A stretch of DNA of 64,000 bases, taken from Oligoflexia bacterium. GTDB taxonomy: Bacteria; Bdellovibrionota; Bacteriovoracia; Bacteriovoracales; Bacteriovoracaceae. How positions within the stretch are numbered: position 1 is the first letter of the stretch; the number at the start of each line of letters is the position of its first letter. Location of the stretch: positions 1,734 to 65,733 of the forward strand of contig JADGAM010000001.1 of the NCBI GenBank assembly GCA_015232015.1, read 5' to 3'. The notes below the pieces were generated by a model. That model ran no database searches. It saw nothing but the letters and a program-made list of their open reading frames with translations, and was not told the DNA's origin. Positions 8,746 through 17,948 of the stretch are shown here, in pieces. The position numbers and the translations under genes are program-made.

Positions 8746-9765
8746 GTGAAAAGCAAAATTCAGACTGAACAAATAATAAAAGATCACGAACAAATTATTC
8801 AAGAATTACTTTTAAAGAAACAAAAGGGTTCTAATATAATTGTTTGGCAAAAAGATGAAAGTGGTAAACGCTTTATATTAGGTGCAATTAATTTACAATT
8901 AGTTGATCAACAAAATAATTTTATAGAAGTAGCTTCTACAACTGAATCAGAGGTCGATTTTAATAATTTCATAAAAGATCTTTGTATATATATCCATCAT
9001 TCTGAAGATCATTTAATTTATAAATCTGTTATTTTAGAGCAAGAAAATAAATTACTTCGAATTCAGATTCCAGAGAGTATGATGACTTATACTGAAGAAA
9101 ATATAAAAAAATCAGAGGAAAAAACTGAAGAAAAAATTGAGGAAGACACAGTCGTAGTTAAGGGTGGTGAAAAGGATAACAGTGAGAATAAAGATTTAGA
9201 AAATGTTTTAGTAACTGGAGAAGTAAACGAAAATGCTTCTGATAATGATTTATTTATTATTAAAGGTGAAGCAAACAATTCGGATAATGTTAGATATCAG
9301 GTTTCATCAAAGGATAATGGCCATATTAATGATGATGAAGATAAAGCAGTTTTTAGGGTTAGTGATGGAGTTAAAAGTGGAAATAAATTTAGTTCTTCAA
9401 CGGAGTTATTAAAAATTTCATCAGCAACTTTATCCAAAGAAGAGAGAGAAGAACAGTACTACAAAGAAAAAAGAGGCAGTACTCGTAAACAAATAAAAGG
9501 AGATAAGCACGCAAGAATTTTTAAAAAGAATGATGAGAACTCAGTTCCAGAATATTATCAATTATTAGATCTGTCTCAAGGGGGAATTGCATTTGTTTGT
9601 GAAGATAAAAATGAATTCAAACCTGGCGCTATTATAGTTATTGATGAAATTACTGGGAGTTCTATTAGTAATGCAGTAGAGGGTGAGGTTCGTTCTGTGC
9701 GCACTCGAGATGAAGAGACAGGTTATAAGGTTGGCGTAAGATTTTTAGCTAAAGAACCATCTTAA
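8746..9765 (+). CDS. PilZ-domain protein (predicted c-di-GMP receptor)
   Basis: 339 residues with a GTG start at 8746. The C-terminal ~105 residues form a PilZ domain: RGSTR gives the RxxxR motif and DLSQGG gives the (D/N)xSxxG motif that bind cyclic di-GMP, followed by EGEVRSVRTRDEETGYKVGVRF, the usual strand pattern. The N-terminal ~110 residues form a compact domain of YcgR-like size but without clear similarity. A long acidic Glu/Asn/Asp/Lys linker (about 115-240) joins the two. Being last in the run with the KdpD-like and GalK-like genes suggests a sensory or regulatory role. The output partner is not visible. Confidence 0.85.
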   Translation: MKSKIQTEQIIKDHEQIIQELLLKKQKGSNIIVWQKDESGKRFILGAINLQLVDQQNNFIEVASTTESEVDFNNFIKDLCIYIHHSEDHLIYKSVILEQENKLLRIQIPESMMTYTEENIKKSEEKTEEKIEEDTVVVKGGEKDNSENKDLENVLVTGEVNENASDNDLFIIKGEANNSDNVRYQVSSKDNGHINDDEDKAVFRVSDGVKSGNKFSSSTELLKISSATLSKEEREEQYYKEKRGSTRKQIKGDKHARIFKKNDENSVPEYYQLLDLSQGGIAFVCEDKNEFKPGAIIVIDEITGSSISNAVEGEVRSVRTRDEETGYKVGVRFLAKEPS

Positions 9766-9871
9766 GTTCCCATTCCTAATTTATCCTGAAATATTACCGA
9801 CAAAGACTAAGACTATATAGAAAGTGCTATAAATAGAAAGTGCTATAAAAAAATAATGGAGTAAAATTGTT

Positions 9872-11545
9872 ATGTGGGGATTATTAAGATTCCTTAGATT
9901 GCTAAAATTTTTATTTATAATTTTACTTCCGTTTTCATTTTCATGTTCCTTGCCTAAAAATGTCAAAAAAATAGCAATTGCTGAAGCATTAGTGTCGGCC
10001 ACTGCAACAGCAGGTATGGATCCATTATATTCATATCAATGGCATTTAAGAAATAGTGGAAAACATGATGGTTTGATTGAAGGTATTGTAGCAGGAGAAG
10101 ATATAAATGTAACTTCAGTTTGGGATGAGGGGAATAAAGGAGATGATATTTTAGTAGCAGTTGTGGATGATGGATTACAAATAAAACACCCAGATTTAGT
10201 AGATAACATTAAAAATAATTTAAGTTGGAATTATTTACATAGTAACAATGATCCCTCGCCAGATATTTCTGAAAATAATCATGGAACTTGTGTGGCCGGT
10301 CTTCTGGCCGCTCGAGATAGTAATGGAATTGGTGTTAAAGGAGTTGCTTCCAGAGCTAAAGTTATAGGCTACAACTTATTGGCCGATAGTGGAACAATAA
10401 TTTCTAATGAAGCAGATGCCATGACTCGAAATGAGTCCGCAATCAGTATTAGCAATAATAGTTGGGGGGCGGCCGATGGAACTGGAAAATTATTTGCCGC
10501 AAGTTCTACCTGGATCAGCGCCATTAATGATGGATTAGCAAATGGTAGAGGAGGAAAAGGAATCATTTATGTTTGGGCCGCAGGTAATGGTGCCAGCGCC
10601 GATGAAACAGAATTGGATCGATCAGATTACGATGGTCAGGCAAATTACTATGGAGTAGTTGCTGTATGTGCAACTACTGATCAAGGAATAAAAGCTTATT
10701 ACAGCGAGAGAGGATCTAATCTTTGGGTTTGTGCGCCCTCTAGTGGGGGGAAAAATGCTTTGGCCACTACCGATTTAATGGATGATTGGGGAGGAAATAG
10801 TACAGGACTTAATGAGTTGAGTGATCTTGCTTATACAAAAAAATTTGGAGGAACATCAGGGGCCACTCCCATTGTAAGTGGTGTAGTAGCGCTAATGTTA
10901 AAGCAAAATGCAAATTTGGGTTGGAGAGATGTTAAATTAATTTTAGCACAAACTGCTCGAAAAATACAGAGCAGTGATTCTGATTGGGTTACTAATGGTG
11001 GCGGATTTAAAGTTAATTATAAATATGGTTTTGGAGTTGTAGATGCTAAAGCAGCAGTAGATGCTACAAAAAGTTGGGTTAATGTTGGAACTCTAAAAAC
11101 ATATTCGCAAAATTCAACAATAGATAGTTCGGGAGTAGATATTCCAGATAATGATGGAACTGGAATAAGTGATTCTATTGTTGTTAACTTGGCCAGCAGT
11201 GGAATAAAAAAAATTGAGTTTATTGAAATATCGGTAAATATCACTCATGCTTATTGGGGAGATCTTTCAATTGAGTTAAGCGGAAGTAATGGCCCTATTA
11301 CTAGTGTTTTTTTAAAACCTCATGTTTGTAATAATGGCGATACAGATATTTCATTAGAAGAAAGTTGTAAAGACTCAACTTCAGGAGGAGCAGCGGCGGC
11401 CATATTTAGATTTGGAAGTGCAAGGCACTTAGGGGAGACAAGTGCTGGAATATGGACCTTAAGAGTTGTGGATGCAGTTAATTCTGCTCTTGGAAGTAAT
11501 GGAAAACTTAATAATTGGAGTATAACTTTTTATGGTAGAGAATAA
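9872..11545 (+). CDS. Kexin-type S8 serine protease with P-domain, exported
   Basis: 557-residue subtilase of the kexin/furin branch. The N-terminal hydrophobic segment ends in FSFSC (Cys25), suggesting export and perhaps lipidation, though the lipobox is weak. The catalytic domain starts directly after, with PLYSYQWHLRNSG. Triad residues are Asp99 (AVVDDGL), His137 (NNHGTC) and Ser about 329 (GGTSGATP); the oxyanion Asn is in WAAGNG (about 238). A C-terminal P-domain (about 400-555) contains WGDLSIELSG and the closing GIWTLRVVD and NWSITFYG strands. No N-terminal propeptide is present, unusual for this fold. The next gene overlaps by 14 bases and looks like a separate chaperone, an arrangement known for Aeromonas sobria ASP and its ORF2. 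Confidence 0.92.
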   Translation: MWGLLRFLRLLKFLFIILLPFSFSCSLPKNVKKIAIAEALVSATATAGMDPLYSYQWHLRNSGKHDGLIEGIVAGEDINVTSVWDEGNKGDDILVAVVDDGLQIKHPDLVDNIKNNLSWNYLHSNNDPSPDISENNHGTCVAGLLAARDSNGIGVKGVASRAKVIGYNLLADSGTIISNEADAMTRNESAISISNNSWGAADGTGKLFAASSTWISAINDGLANGRGGKGIIYVWAAGNGASADETELDRSDYDGQANYYGVVAVCATTDQGIKAYYSERGSNLWVCAPSSGGKNALATTDLMDDWGGNSTGLNELSDLAYTKKFGGTSGATPIVSGVVALMLKQNANLGWRDVKLILAQTARKIQSSDSDWVTNGGGFKVNYKYGFGVVDAKAAVDATKSWVNVGTLKTYSQNSTIDSSGVDIPDNDGTGISDSIVVNLASSGIKKIEFIEISVNITHAYWGDLSIELSGSNGPITSVFLKPHVCNNGDTDISLEESCKDSTSGGAAAAIFRFGSARHLGETSAGIWTLRVVDAVNSALGSNGKLNNWSITFYGRE

Positions 11546-12158
11546 AAAAAATTTTTTGATAAAAATAATAAAAATATTTTTTTTATTTATTATTAATGCT
11601 GTAATTTTAATTTGCAATGCGGAGGAATATTATTGGTACGATGGAAATATTAAAAGAGTTATTTATTTAAAAGATGATTTGCTTGCTACATTTCCAATAT
11701 TTGCAACTTCTCCTATTTCCGCCGGTGTAGCTAATACATTTTTAAAAACAAAGTCTTTAAACGAAAATTCTTCAAAAGGTCAAAATAAAACTATAATTTA
11801 TAAAATTCCAAAAAATTTAAATACAAGTCTAAATATTAAAAATGCTATTGCAGAAAAAATTCCAAAGTCTGCTGTCTTTGCTCAGTCAAAAAAAGATATG
11901 TCTTCATTAATGGCCTTGCCAGGAGGAATTATTATTACTTTTACTCAAGATTATTCAAGCGCTGATGTTGATAAATGGTCTCATGATAATGGATTAGGTA
12001 GTGGAAATAAATTACCACTTAAAAATCAAAATATGTGGGTATTTGTTACTGCTCCAGGAATTTTTACTTTAAAAAAGGCCAATGAATTAATGGAAAGTCA
12101 TGATCCAAAAATTATATCTGCTCAGCCAAATTGGTGGCGTAGAGTGGAGAAAAAGTAG
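11532..12158 (+). CDS. Putative external propeptide/chaperone of the upstream S8 protease
   Basis: 208-residue exported protein (hydrophobic N-terminus ending ILICNAEE) whose ATG lies 14 bases inside the protease gene, so translation is probably coupled. After the signal comes YYWYDGNIKRVIYL, resembling the opening strand of S8 propeptides. The C-terminal half, with PGGIIITFTQDYSSADVDKW, a Trp-Val-Phe strand and a terminal AQPNWWR, has the alternating pattern of an I9-like propeptide whose tail would enter the active site. The protease itself lacks any propeptide. By analogy with Aeromonas sobria ASP/ORF2, I infer a dedicated folding chaperone and inhibitor. The last 47 bases overlap fbp convergently. 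Confidence 0.6.
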   Translation: MVENKKNFLIKIIKIFFLFIINAVILICNAEEYYWYDGNIKRVIYLKDDLLATFPIFATSPISAGVANTFLKTKSLNENSSKGQNKTIIYKIPKNLNTSLNIKNAIAEKIPKSAVFAQSKKDMSSLMALPGGIIITFTQDYSSADVDKWSHDNGLGSGNKLPLKNQNMWVFVTAPGIFTLKKANELMESHDPKIISAQPNWWRRVEKK

Positions 12159-13227
12159 TTGTGTTATTTTTTAAGTAAAGTAAGACAGCATTTTTATTTC
12201 CAATAATAAAAGGAACTCTTTGATGTAATGATGTTGCTTGTAGATCTAAAATTCTTTTTGTTCCAGTAGAGGCCATACCCCCAGCTTCTTCTGCAATTAA
12301 GGCCAAGGGAGCACACTCATAGAGTAAACGTAATTTTCCACTTATTGCTTTAATATCTTCGGGATATAAAAATATTCCACCTTTAAGCAAATTGCGGTGA
12401 AAATCACTAACTAAAGTACCAGTATAACGAGATGAAATTTTATTAGAAACATTAATAGAAGCATTATTGGAATTACATTCATCTGCAAATTCAATATCAA
12501 GTAGTGGATATCCAAAACGAATAAAGTCTGCATATCTTTGAGTGTTTGTAGACCAAAATTGATAATTTGTTTCATTAGCAGAAAAATATTTACACTGAGG
12601 AGGAATAATTATGTTTTCATGAGAGAGCACATATTCACCAATTTCAGGGTCTAGCGTGAATCCATGAACACCACTACCTCCGCCTGTAGTATAAACAAAC
12701 ATAGTAGTTGAACCATAAAGTACATAACCAGCTGCCTTTTGTTGGTGGCCTGGTTGTAAAATGCAATTTTTTGAATCTTCCTCATAACGGTATATTGAAA
12801 AAATAGTACCGATTGGAACATTAGTATCAATATTAGAGGAGCCATCAAGAGGATCAAAAAATATTATATACCTATCACCAGAATAATCATTTTGTTTAGG
12901 AAATGTCACAAATTCGTCTTCCTCTTCGGAACAAATGCCGGCAATAGGAGACCACCAGTTAAATGCTGCTTTCATAATATTGTTTGAAAGAAGATCTAAT
13001 TTCATTTGATCTTCTCCTTGAATATTAATTATTCCTTCTTTGCCAGTTATACCTAAGAGGCCTGCTCGTCTAACTTTTGATTCAATTATTTTTGAAGCTA
13101 CTCCAATTCTTCTTAGGATATTAGAAAATATTCCTCTGCCTTGAGGGTGAAGCTTTTGTTGTTTATAAATGTGACTTTCTAAAGTTTCAAAATCTTTCCA
13201 TTCTGAATTATGATTTTCTTTATACAT
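12112..13227 (-). CDS. fbp: Fructose-1,6-bisphosphatase class 1
   Basis: Cytoplasmic gluconeogenic enzyme converting fructose 1,6-bisphosphate to fructose 6-phosphate. 371 residues, slightly longer than the usual 330-340 because of N- and C-terminal extensions. The metal-binding motif FDPLDGSSNID is at about 121-131, followed by IGTIFSIY. The substrate-binding region is GGIFLYPEDIKAISGKLRLL, then APLALIAEEAGG and the closing LHQRVPFIIG. The ribosome site GGGAGGA lies just upstream of ATG. The 3' end overlaps the convergent protease-chaperone gene by 47 bases, so neither can have a terminator in an untranslated spacer. Single-gene unit. Confidence 0.95.
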   Translation of the reverse strand: MYKENHNSEWKDFETLESHIYKQQKLHPQGRGIFSNILRRIGVASKIIESKVRRAGLLGITGKEGIINIQGEDQMKLDLLSNNIMKAAFNWWSPIAGICSEEEDEFVTFPKQNDYSGDRYIIFFDPLDGSSNIDTNVPIGTIFSIYRYEEDSKNCILQPGHQQKAAGYVLYGSTTMFVYTTGGGSGVHGFTLDPEIGEYVLSHENIIIPPQCKYFSANETNYQFWSTNTQRYADFIRFGYPLLDIEFADECNSNNASINVSNKISSRYTGTLVSDFHRNLLKGGIFLYPEDIKAISGKLRLLYECAPLALIAEEAGGMASTGTKRILDLQATSLHQRVPFIIGNKNAVLLYLKNNTTTFSPLYATNLAEQI

Positions 13228-13327
13228 ATTCCAATTCCTCCCATCTTAAAAATGTATCAATGGGTTTTTGAAATGAAAAGAATTTGTTTTAGGGATTATT
13301 TATTAGATTATTTATCAGATTATGAAT

Positions 13328-14857
13328 TTATATAAGAAGTGAGCTAACGTTTAATTTTCCACCTGTAACACTTTTATTGTTCATGGAAGGTATTTTTTGT
13401 GTGCTATTTAATATTGCATTTTTTACTTCACTCCAACTCTTATTTGGATATTTTGACCAATAAAGTGCAGCTGCTCCTGATACGTGAGGTGCTGCCATGG
13501 AGGTTCCATCCCAATAAACAGTAGTGCCCATAAAGTCTAAAACAACATCATTATAAATATTGCCTGGAACTGTAGAGTAAACACGAACTCCTGGTGCTGC
13601 TAAATCAACACTCTTTTTTCCCCAGTTTGAAAAACTACCTAAATTATTATTTAAATCAATTGCAGCGACACTTATGATATTTTCCATATCGTAGCTAGCA
13701 GGATATCCTGGCTTTGCATCTGCATCGTTATCGTAGCCAACACCATTGTGTCCATTTCCAGCGGCGGCAATAAAAAGTACTCCCTTTGTGCCTGCATAGG
13801 TGATTACATCACGAAGAGCTTGGTTTGTTTGGCCTTCACTAGAATCTTCTCCCTCTGAACCCCATGAATTAGATAATACTCTTGCTCCATTTGCAATAGC
13901 GTATTGAATGGCCTTTAGTGCATCAGCAGTGGAGCCTTCACCTTTTTCAGATAAAAATCTTAATGGCATAATTCTTACGTTCGGAGCAACTCCAATTATT
14001 CCCAAAGAATTATCAGAGTGAGCAGCAACGTTACCTGCACAATGAGTTCCATGCCCAGGATTTCCACCTCCCATAATCATTTCCCAAATACTGGTTGTGA
14101 GGTCAAAAGGTTTATTATCATTTTGAACAAAATCCCATCCAATGACATCGTCAATATAACCATTACCATCATCATCAATTCCATTTGATGATTTATCTTT
14201 TCCGTCAGTATCTAATCCCATCTCTCTATTATTCTTCCATATATTTGCTACAAGGTCTTCATGAGTATAATCAACTCCAGTATCTATTACTGCTACAATC
14301 ATGTCAGGAGAACCTTTAGTGATTTTATGTGCTTCTAAGACTCCAATATCTTTCATTCCCCATTGATTAGTAAATTTTGGATCAACACCTGGTCGTTGTA
14401 TTGGAATAGAGGGAATGTTTGGATTATCCGCTATCTTTTCATTCATTGCTTTAGCAAATAAAGGATTTGCTTTCATCTGAGCTGCAATTGTATTTAATAG
14501 AATAGGATCTTGGATTTGATAGTTCTCTTGCAACTTTATTTTGTAGTTTGGTTGTACATAATTTACAACAGGATTAGAGTTAATCTCCTTTAAAAGTTTA
14601 TTAATAGAATTTTTGCTATGTTTTTTTAATATCACTCTAAACCAGGGAAGATCATTAAAAAATTCAATTTGTGCACCTTTGTTTTTTAAATCTTTAATTA
14701 AATTTTGTTCTTCAATAGTTAATGTGTCTTTACTGCTACTTTCATCGAGTTTTACTAAGTAATCGGATATAAAGGAAGAATTTAATTCTCCAGCACTTAA
14801 AGTAATTCTCCATAAAAGCCAAACCATAACGAATGAAAATAAAAATACGTATCTCAC
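13328..14857 (-). CDS. Subtilisin-like S8 protease with own propeptide
   Basis: 509-residue exported protease. The GTG start at 14857 is supported by GGAGGGG upstream. A signal peptide (about 1-22) precedes an I9-type propeptide ending VVNYVQPNYKIKL (about 97-109) and a spacer to the cleavage region. Catalytic residues are Asp192 (VIDTGVD), His269 (GHGTHCAG), Asn368 (AAAGNG) and Ser453 (GTSMAAPH). A Ca2+-binding-like segment NGIDDDGNGYIDD (about 225-237) is inserted after the Asp, as in many bacterial secreted subtilases. It differs from the kexin-type protease nearby in having its propeptide attached and no P-domain. Probably periplasmic or secreted; targets unknown. Confidence 0.93.
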   Translation of the reverse strand: MRYVFLFSFVMVWLLWRITLSAGELNSSFISDYLVKLDESSSKDTLTIEEQNLIKDLKNKGAQIEFFNDLPWFRVILKKHSKNSINKLLKEINSNPVVNYVQPNYKIKLQENYQIQDPILLNTIAAQMKANPLFAKAMNEKIADNPNIPSIPIQRPGVDPKFTNQWGMKDIGVLEAHKITKGSPDMIVAVIDTGVDYTHEDLVANIWKNNREMGLDTDGKDKSSNGIDDDGNGYIDDVIGWDFVQNDNKPFDLTTSIWEMIMGGGNPGHGTHCAGNVAAHSDNSLGIIGVAPNVRIMPLRFLSEKGEGSTADALKAIQYAIANGARVLSNSWGSEGEDSSEGQTNQALRDVITYAGTKGVLFIAAAGNGHNGVGYDNDADAKPGYPASYDMENIISVAAIDLNNNLGSFSNWGKKSVDLAAPGVRVYSTVPGNIYNDVVLDFMGTTVYWDGTSMAAPHVSGAAALYWSKYPNKSWSEVKNAILNSTQKIPSMNNKSVTGGKLNVSSLLI

Positions 14858-14876
14858 AATGCCCCTCCTTGGTTTA

Positions 14877-14924
14877 AAAGTTTGTTAGCAAAAAAATTAT
14901 TAATTATTGTTTGTAACAAACTTT
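14877..14924. promoter_or_regulatory. 11-bp perfect inverted repeat between protease and sixA-like gene
   Basis: AAAGTTTGTTA (14877-14887) and TAACAAACTTT (14914-14924) are exact reverse complements with 26 AT-rich bases between them. The site is 20-67 bases upstream of the protease GTG and about 120 bases upstream of the sixA-like start, in the only divergent promoter space here. It may be an operator or a protease leader hairpin. Confidence 0.4.
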
Positions 14925-15043
14925 CTTTGTGTTTTTTAAAATTATATGGAAATCTATTAAAACTATAGATATATTTTCATCCTAACGAAATGCTTTGGCC
15001 AAACTTTTTTATTTATGATTTTCAACTTTTAGGAGAAATAAAA

Positions 15044-15583
15044 ATGCAATTACATTTGGTTCGCCATGGTGATGCAAAACAATCGAACGATGATTTTTCT
15101 AGGGCGTTGAGTGAGAAAGGTGTTTTAGAAGTTGAGTTACTTTCTCGGAAGATTAAAGAAGGCATAGAACAAAATAAAATTTTTATTAATAGGATTTATC
15201 ATAGTAATCTTTTACGGGCCAAAGAAACCGCCGAGATAATTTTTAAAACGATTTTAAAAAATGAAAACAATAAGAATAACAGCAATAATAATAATAAATT
15301 ATTTTTGGAAGAAGATAATGATCTTTCTCTCTATAATGATAATTATCTATATATTGTCGACAAATTAAAAAATTATTCAGAAAATGAAAATACAGAAGGA
15401 ATAATGCTTGTAGGTCATATGCCATCTCTGACTAAAATAGGTGAGTATTTAGTTAGAGCAAATGCTACTAATAAAAATAGTAGAATCGATTTTTCCTTTG
15501 CAACAGCTAATATGGTTTCATTAGAGAGGGATAATAATGATGAGTGGAATTATTTGTGGAAAATTACTCCAAAAGATAAATAA
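15044..15583 (+). CDS. SixA-like phosphohistidine phosphatase (histidine phosphatase superfamily)
   Basis: About 179 residues from the ATG at 15044, chosen because TTAGGAGAAATAAAA precedes it and the protein then begins directly with MQLHLVRHGDAKQ, the catalytic RHG motif. The frame is open to 14990, but those residues are not family-like. Other family marks are RAKETAEII and the second catalytic His in VGHMPSL. SixA removes phosphate from His in phosphotransfer proteins. The best-known target is the ArcB Hpt domain, but substrates vary. A loop of Asn/Lys repeats (about residues 72-85) is encoded by AAT-rich tandem sequence. The gene overlaps the start of the TAXI gene by 47 bases. Confidence 0.85.
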   Translation: MQLHLVRHGDAKQSNDDFSRALSEKGVLEVELLSRKIKEGIEQNKIFINRIYHSNLLRAKETAEIIFKTILKNENNKNNSNNNNKLFLEEDNDLSLYNDNYLYIVDKLKNYSENENTEGIMLVGHMPSLTKIGEYLVRANATNKNSRIDFSFATANMVSLERDNNDEWNYLWKITPKDK

Positions 15584-16604
15584 TATTTTATTTTTTAAAT
15601 TTTTATTTTTATCATTATCTCTTTTTTTTCTGTTCTTATTTTATTCATGTGAAAAAAAATTTATTGATGTTGAGCCAGTAACAATCTCATTTGGGACAGG
15701 GGATGTAACTGGAACCTATTATCAAACTGGAGCAATTATTGGTAAATTCGTAGAAGAAAATACAACAAAAAATAATATGAAGGTTTCAGTAGAATCTACT
15801 GAAGGATCTGTGGCCAACATAAATGCAGTAATGAAAGGGACTATGCAATTTGCTTTTGCTCAATCCGATCGACAATATCAGGCATATAAAGGAATAGAAG
15901 ATTGGAAAAGTAGTGGCGCTCAAAAAAAATTACGGTCAATTGCTTCAATTTATCCTGAAAGTATAACTGTTATTGCTACAGAAGAAAGTCAGATAAAAGA
16001 GTTGGCGGATATCAAAGGAAAAAAGATTGGTTTAGGTGTCAATGGTTCAGGAGTGCTATCTAATGCTCGAGATGTTTTAAAAGTATATGCAATTAATGAG
16101 AGTGATTTTGAAGCTAAATTTGTAAAACCTTTAGAGGCATTTAAACTTATTCGCGAAGGTGGTCTTGATGCATTTTTTTACACCATAGGACATCCAAGCA
16201 CCAATATTAAGAATTTAACTATGACTGCAAATTTAAAATTAAGATTTATTTCTTTGATGGGCCGAGAACGCGACCAAGTAACTTCAAAATTTCCTTACTA
16301 TACGGATACAGTTATATCAGCTAGCACGTATCCTCTGGCATTAAATGAAAGAGATATTCCTACTATAGGAGTTTTGGCAACATTAGTTACTTCTAGTAAA
16401 GTTGATGATGAAATAGTATATAGATTTACTAAGGAATTTGTAGAAAATTTTGAAAAATTAAAGGAATCTGGGCCAGTATATAAAAATTTATCCAAAGATA
16501 AAATGTTTGATGGTCTAACTGCTCCCATTCACCCTGGGGCCATGAAATATTATAAGGAGGCGGGACTAAATAAATACATCGATAAAAGTTTAATTCTTCA
16601 ATGA
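15537..16604 (+). CDS. TAXI-family TRAP transporter solute-binding lipoprotein
   Basis: 355-residue periplasmic-binding protein of the TAXI (TRAP-associated extracytoplasmic immunogenic) family. A very hydrophobic leader ends in LFLFYSC, a likely though non-canonical lipidation site. The family opening is FGTGDVTGTYYQTG, followed by EGSVANINAV, FAQSDRQYQAY, and DIKGKKIGLGVNGSG. TAXI proteins deliver dicarboxylates or related solutes to a fused TRAP permease, but no permease gene is nearby, so the partner is elsewhere or the protein senses solutes. The ATG at 15537 or 15540 lies within the preceding gene, indicating coupling. The tandem repeat of TGATAA starts at its stop codon. Confidence 0.88.
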   Translation: MMSGIICGKLLQKINNILFFKFLFLSLSLFFLFLFYSCEKKFIDVEPVTISFGTGDVTGTYYQTGAIIGKFVEENTTKNNMKVSVESTEGSVANINAVMKGTMQFAFAQSDRQYQAYKGIEDWKSSGAQKKLRSIASIYPESITVIATEESQIKELADIKGKKIGLGVNGSGVLSNARDVLKVYAINESDFEAKFVKPLEAFKLIREGGLDAFFYTIGHPSTNIKNLTMTANLKLRFISLMGRERDQVTSKFPYYTDTVISASTYPLALNERDIPTIGVLATLVTSSKVDDEIVYRFTKEFVENFEKLKESGPVYKNLSKDKMFDGLTAPIHPGAMKYYKEAGLNKYIDKSLILQ

Positions 16605-16637
16605 TAATGATAATGATAATGATAATGATAATGATAA
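16602..16637 (+). repeat. Six tandem copies of TGATAA
   Basis: Six perfect hexamers run from the stop codon of the TAXI gene. In the frame of that gene every unit reads as TGA then TAA, so the repeat is a string of twelve stop codons. It ends about 30 bases before the adenosine deaminase gene. Copy-number change here would not alter either protein. Confidence 0.9.
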
Positions 16638-16670
16638 TCTGAAAAATAAAAATAACCAGGAGTAATAAAC

Positions 16671-17918
16671 ATGAGTGCATTTTGTACAGATGAATTTATT
16701 AGAGAAATTCCTAAAACTGATTTGCATCTACACTTGGATGGATCACTACGGATTTCTTCACTAATTGATATGGCAAAAGCTAGTAAAGTGGAATTACCAT
16801 CATATACAGAAGAGGGTCTTCGTGAATTGGTATTTAAAGATAGTTACAATAATTTAGGAGAATATTTACATGGCTTTATGTATACCTGTAATGTTCTTCG
16901 TTCTGCTGAAAATTTAGAAAGATGTGCATATGAATTGGCCATTGATAATCAAAAAGAGGGAGTAAGATATATTGAAGTGCGATTTGCTCCCCAACTTAAT
17001 ATTGATAATAAAGATTTAACAATGGAAGTTGTTTTGGAGAGTGTGAATAAGGGATTAGCACGTGCACGCTCGGAATTTAATCAAAGGGAACAAATTAAAA
17101 ATGGATCAGAACCTCCATTTGAGTATGGAATTATTGCATGTGCAATGAGAATGTTTGGTAAGGCCAATTTTTCTCCTTACTATACTAAGCTCTATTCAAT
17201 TCATTGTTATTCTGAACCAATGGAAGTTATAAAACTGGGGGCATTGGAATTAGCAAAGGCAGTGGTAAAAATAAGAAATGAAAGAGGCATTCCAATTGTT
17301 GGCTTTGATTTAGCAGGTAGAGAAGATGGCTATCCTGCTGAAGAATTTAAGGACGCCTATGCCTATGTTCATAAAAATTTCATGCATAAAACAGTTCATG
17401 CAGGAGAAGCATATGGCGCTGAAAGTATTTTTCAAGCAATCACTGATTTAGATGCTGATAGATTAGGGCACTGTTATTATTTATTTGATACTAATAGGGT
17501 TCAAGATCCAGAGATAAAAGATCGCCATGATTATGTAGAAAAATTAGCTTCATTCATTGCTGAAAAGAGAGTGACTATAGAGGTATGTTTGACAAGTAAT
17601 TTACAAACAAATCCTAATTTAAAAAATATCAAAGATCATACTTTGAAAAATATGTTGGAAAAAAGATTATCAGTTTCTCTTTGTACCGATAATAGATTGA
17701 TGTCTAATACTTCGGTAACTAAAGAAACCAAATTAGCAATAGAAAATTTTAATATCACTCCGGAAGTGCTAAAAAACATAACCATTTATGGATTCAAGAG
17801 AAGTTTCTATCCAGGTCCTTATTTTGAAAAACGTAAGTATGTAAGACAAATCATGAGTTATTATGATCAAGTGGCCGCTAAATATAATATTAGATATGAT
17901 AAACGTGGAATTTATTGA
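16671..17918 (+). CDS. Adenosine deaminase-family protein
   Basis: 415 residues of the amidohydrolase fold that hydrolytically deaminates adenosine to inosine. Zinc and active-site motifs in order: DLHLHLDGS (about 17-25), HAGEAYG (about 244), GHCYY (about 266), CLTSNLQTNP (about 305). The last metal motif is LCTDNRLMSNT (about 340), where classical ADA has TDDP. The first Asp, a zinc ligand, is kept, but the second, which contacts substrate, is Asn. The length exceeds the usual ~340, mainly from insertions in the middle. The ribosome site AGGAG lies 9 bases before ATG. This looks like a distinct ADA subgroup, so the exact nucleoside substrate is less certain than the fold. Confidence 0.85.
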   Translation: MSAFCTDEFIREIPKTDLHLHLDGSLRISSLIDMAKASKVELPSYTEEGLRELVFKDSYNNLGEYLHGFMYTCNVLRSAENLERCAYELAIDNQKEGVRYIEVRFAPQLNIDNKDLTMEVVLESVNKGLARARSEFNQREQIKNGSEPPFEYGIIACAMRMFGKANFSPYYTKLYSIHCYSEPMEVIKLGALELAKAVVKIRNERGIPIVGFDLAGREDGYPAEEFKDAYAYVHKNFMHKTVHAGEAYGAESIFQAITDLDADRLGHCYYLFDTNRVQDPEIKDRHDYVEKLASFIAEKRVTIEVCLTSNLQTNPNLKNIKDHTLKNMLEKRLSVSLCTDNRLMSNTSVTKETKLAIENFNITPEVLKNITIYGFKRSFYPGPYFEKRKYVRQIMSYYDQVAAKYNIRYDKRGIY

Positions 17919-17948
17919 TTTACAAGCCCTTAAAACCGATCCATAACT

